45,871 nt of DNA from Scedosporium boydii (taxonomy: Eukaryota; Ascomycota; Sordariomycetes; Microascales; Microascaceae): contig NJFT01000286.1 in assembly GCA_002221725.1 (NCBI GenBank), positions 1 to 45,871 of the forward strand. The letters run 5' to 3'. The position numbers and the translations under genes are program-made. This document shows, piece after piece, positions 43,561 through 45,871 of this stretch. Every line of letters begins with the position of its first letter. Position 1 is the stretch's first letter. Under the pieces are notes generated by a model. That model saw nothing but the letters and a program-made list of their open reading frames with translations. It was not told the DNA's origin and ran no database searches.

Positions 43561-45726
43561 ATGCAGCGCCGTCATTACTACGATCCGTCCCATCCCCCCG
43601 AGTCCATCCCCCTCGACAACCCTTACAGTAATCGAGGCCCTTCGCCCGTCTATTACCCGGACCAGGCTCCTCCCCAGGCTTCCCAGTCCTACCACGACCA
43701 ACCCTACGATCGATCCTCGCCTCCTCACCCCAACCCTAACCACGCCGCCGCCGACCCTTACTATAACCAGAACGCTCCCTTACCCTCCTCGTCCCCCTCT
43801 AGAGGCGGTGGTCCCAATCCCTACGCTCGCGACGACTACGCCGACCAGAGACAGTGGAACGAGCCCCCGGGAAGCCGCCACTCGCCGCCCCAGCCCTCCT
43901 CGAGCCAGAACACCCATGCCCAGAGCAACATAACCCCCGGTGCCGATAACTTCAGTAACGTAGCCGCCGGAGGTGTGGCGGGCATAGCCTACTCAGTCGC
44001 CGATTCTCACGCGCGAGAGAGCGGAGCCGAAGCAATGCGGTATGGAGGCCAGCAGCCGTACAACGGCCCTAGCAACGACAACTATTACAATAACGGCAAC
44101 CCCAACTATGCCCAAAATCCACACCAACACCCCTACGCCCAACCTGGCCCCTATGACACGACGACGAACAATGGCAACCCGAATCCATTCGCTGGCGGTA
44201 GCCAGGATGGCTCATCACGATCTAGCGTATCCGGATACGGCCCAGGCCACACCCAGGCTGCTGCTCGGCCCTATGAGACGAACGACCCCTACTCACACTC
44301 GCACCAGAACGTACCCCAATTAGGCATGGTAGACCCTAACACCATCGCCGACGATGGCGACGATGGCCTCGTTTACGGAAAAGCTGCCCGGTCATCTGCG
44401 CTTAGTTTGCACAGCAATCGGAGCGGAGGCCGTAACGCTGCCGGTGCCGCCGCGGGTGCCGCCGCGGTGGGGGGAGCTATGGGATCAGGTAATTTCCATG
44501 ACGGTAGCTCGGCTGCCCTTGACGCCTCCGGTGGTAGCAAGAGCAGGGCCGCCAATATCCTCGCCGAAAAGGAGTCGCCTTGGCTCGCGAAGCAACACAG
44601 CGGCAAGAAGAAGTGGAAGTGGGCGATTATTATTGGTGTCATTCTCATCGTTATAGGCGCCATCGTTGGTGGCGTCTTGGGATCCGTGCTGAAGCAAGAC
44701 AGCAAGACTAAGACGAGGCAAGGCCAATCTGCCGATGAGGACTCAGCCGCCAACGGCGACTTGGGCAAAAACAGCGCCGAGATCAAGGCCCTCATGAACA
44801 ACAAGGATCTCCACAAGGTCTTCCCGGGCATGGATTACACCCCGCTCAACACCCAGTACCCCGAGTGCATTCACGACCCGCCCTCGCAGAACAACATCAC
44901 ACGTGACATCGCCGTCCTCAGCCAGCTGACCAACGTTGTGCGCCTGTACGGTACTGACTGTAACCAGACTGAGATGGTCGTCCACGCCATCGACCGCCTC
45001 GACCTCAAGGACACGATGAAGGTCTGGATTGGTGTGTGGCAAGATAACAACGCCACCACCAACAAGCGCCAGCTCGACCAAATGTGGAGTATTCTCGATC
45101 AATACGGCGAGGACCCTTTCTCCGGCGTAATCGTCGCCAACGAGATTCTCTTCCGCCAGCAGATGACCAATTCGGAACTCTCGTTGCTGCTTAAGGAAGT
45201 CAAGACTAACCTAACGTCGCGTGGCTACAAGAATCTGGCTGTCGCCACCTCTGACCTTGGCGACGACCTCGAGCCTCCCGTTACCGATGCCTCCGAGTAC
45301 ATCATGGCTAATATCCACCCCTTCTTCTCCGGCACGAACGCGAGGGATGCCGCCTCTTGGACTTGGACCTTTTGGCAGGGCAAGAGCGGACCTGTGTGGA
45401 AGACGGATAAGAAGAAGAACATCATTGCCGAGATTGGCTGGCCCTCGCAGGGCGGCACCAACTGTTCCCCCACCGGCGCGTCGACTAACTGTCCTGACGC
45501 GTCTGTGGCCGGTATCACCGAGATGAACACGCTGCTGCAGGATTGGGTGTGCGATGCTCTCACGAACGGCACCGAGTATTTCTGGTTCTCGGCCTTTGAC
45601 GAGCCGTGGAAGGTACGCTTCAACACGAAAGGCAAGGAGTGGGAGGATCACTGGGGCCTGTTTGATGTGAACCGGAATTTGAAGAAGGGTCTGACGATAC
45701 CCGACTGCGGAGGGAAGACGGTATAA
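43561..45726 (+). CDS. btgC: Membrane-anchored glucan endo-1,3-beta-glucosidase, GH17, BtgC type
   Basis: Single exon of 721 aa from the ATG at 43561 after a C/T-rich leader. Residues 1-345 are a cytosolic, Pro/Tyr/Asn/Gly-rich disordered tail with an Ala/Gly-rich stretch. A basic KKKWKW motif precedes one membrane helix (about 353-377), giving a type II orientation with the enzyme outside. The GH17 domain (about 415-715) begins near FPGMDYTPLN and shows LYGTDCNQ, the probable acid/base Glu528 in VANEILFR and the nucleophile Glu624 in IAEIGWPSQGG. Several N-x-S/T sites and paired Cys residues fit an extracellular domain. Family role: cleavage of beta-1,3-glucan during cell-wall remodelling. 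Length and layout match Aspergillus BtgC, so the symbol is by similarity. Confidence 0.93.
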   Translation: MQRRHYYDPSHPPESIPLDNPYSNRGPSPVYYPDQAPPQASQSYHDQPYDRSSPPHPNPNHAAADPYYNQNAPLPSSSPSRGGGPNPYARDDYADQRQWNEPPGSRHSPPQPSSSQNTHAQSNITPGADNFSNVAAGGVAGIAYSVADSHARESGAEAMRYGGQQPYNGPSNDNYYNNGNPNYAQNPHQHPYAQPGPYDTTTNNGNPNPFAGGSQDGSSRSSVSGYGPGHTQAAARPYETNDPYSHSHQNVPQLGMVDPNTIADDGDDGLVYGKAARSSALSLHSNRSGGRNAAGAAAGAAAVGGAMGSGNFHDGSSAALDASGGSKSRAANILAEKESPWLAKQHSGKKKWKWAIIIGVILIVIGAIVGGVLGSVLKQDSKTKTRQGQSADEDSAANGDLGKNSAEIKALMNNKDLHKVFPGMDYTPLNTQYPECIHDPPSQNNITRDIAVLSQLTNVVRLYGTDCNQTEMVVHAIDRLDLKDTMKVWIGVWQDNNATTNKRQLDQMWSILDQYGEDPFSGVIVANEILFRQQMTNSELSLLLKEVKTNLTSRGYKNLAVATSDLGDDLEPPVTDASEYIMANIHPFFSGTNARDAASWTWTFWQGKSGPVWKTDKKKNIIAEIGWPSQGGTNCSPTGASTNCPDASVAGITEMNTLLQDWVCDALTNGTEYFWFSAFDEPWKVRFNTKGKEWEDHWGLFDVNRNLKKGLTIPDCGGKTV

Positions 45727-45825
45727 ACCAGATCCTCATCCTTTCGTTCTTGGCGTTGACTCATTTCCTACTTGTTCTGCATCTGCATCATGCATTCCGC
45801 AGCGGGGGCATCCTGTTTCTCTTTT

Positions 45826-45869
<44 letters not shown>

Positions 45870-45871
45870 GA
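45727..45871 (+). other. 3' flank of the glucanase gene and terminal poly-T
   Basis: The probable 3' UTR is followed, from about 45825, by a T run of more than 40 bases reaching to within three bases of the window end. A real T tract or a low-quality assembly edge are both possible. Confidence 0.6.

Noticed and set aside
1..45871. CRISPR array, bacterial operon features, intact transposons
   Set aside because: No regularly spaced repeats, no ribosome binding sites or operon layout, no transposase or reverse transcriptase domain. The DNA is clearly fungal nuclear.

Overview
The window looks like nuclear DNA of a filamentous ascomycete (Pezizomycotina, possibly Sordariomycetes). The reasons are many short spliceosomal introns (about 43-154 bp, mostly GT-AG with CTAAC/CTGAC-type branch sites), fungus-specific families (a Zn2Cys6 regulator, a fungal NACHT protein, a BtgC-type GH17 glucanase, a fungal APH-like kinase) and pyrimidine-rich leaders before ATGs. 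I saw no tRNA, rRNA, CRISPR array or intact transposon. All exon joins were made by hand from splice consensus and reading-frame continuity.

Left part (1-10.4 kb): a C2H2 zinc-finger protein (605-2413, +, 2 exons); an unrecognised G/T-rich three-exon gene (3821-4898, +); a basic, disordered single-exon protein (5688-6776, +); and an SREBP-type bHLH-zipper regulator without membrane segments (8212-9315, -, 2 exons).

Middle spacer (9.3-18.5 kb): about 9 kb with no gene I can support. It holds homopolymer tracts, small tandem duplications and copies of a 9-mer (TACTTCGTA / TACGAAGTA) that recurs in intergenic DNA across the window. A small hypothetical gene (18500-19165, +) and two doubtful ORFs follow.

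Central block (21.1-29.2 kb): an 11-exon SNF2/RING helicase of the Rad5/Rad16/HLTF type (+) converges, with 92 bp between stop codons, on a 7-exon NLR-like protein (-): helical N-terminal domain, NACHT ATPase, two C2H2-like fingers, ankyrin-like C-terminus.

Catabolic block (30.9-37.4 kb): an acyl-CoA ligase ending in the peroxisomal signal SKL (-) is divergent from an enoyl-CoA hydratase/crotonase (+), followed by a Zn2Cys6 regulator (+). The motif GCC(A/G)CCGGC occurs three times in the shared ligase/hydratase promoter and twice upstream of the regulator, which suggests a small co-regulated, auto-regulated carboxylic-acid degradation unit. This is the most testable candidate system here.

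Right part (37.4-45.9 kb): an APH-family kinase-like gene (-) whose natural ATG is out of frame by one base in an A6 run. It is flanked by two diverged direct repeats. A motif-rich 3.9 kb spacer then leads to a BtgC-type membrane-anchored GH17 beta-1,3-glucanase (43561-45726, +). The window ends in a poly-T tract.
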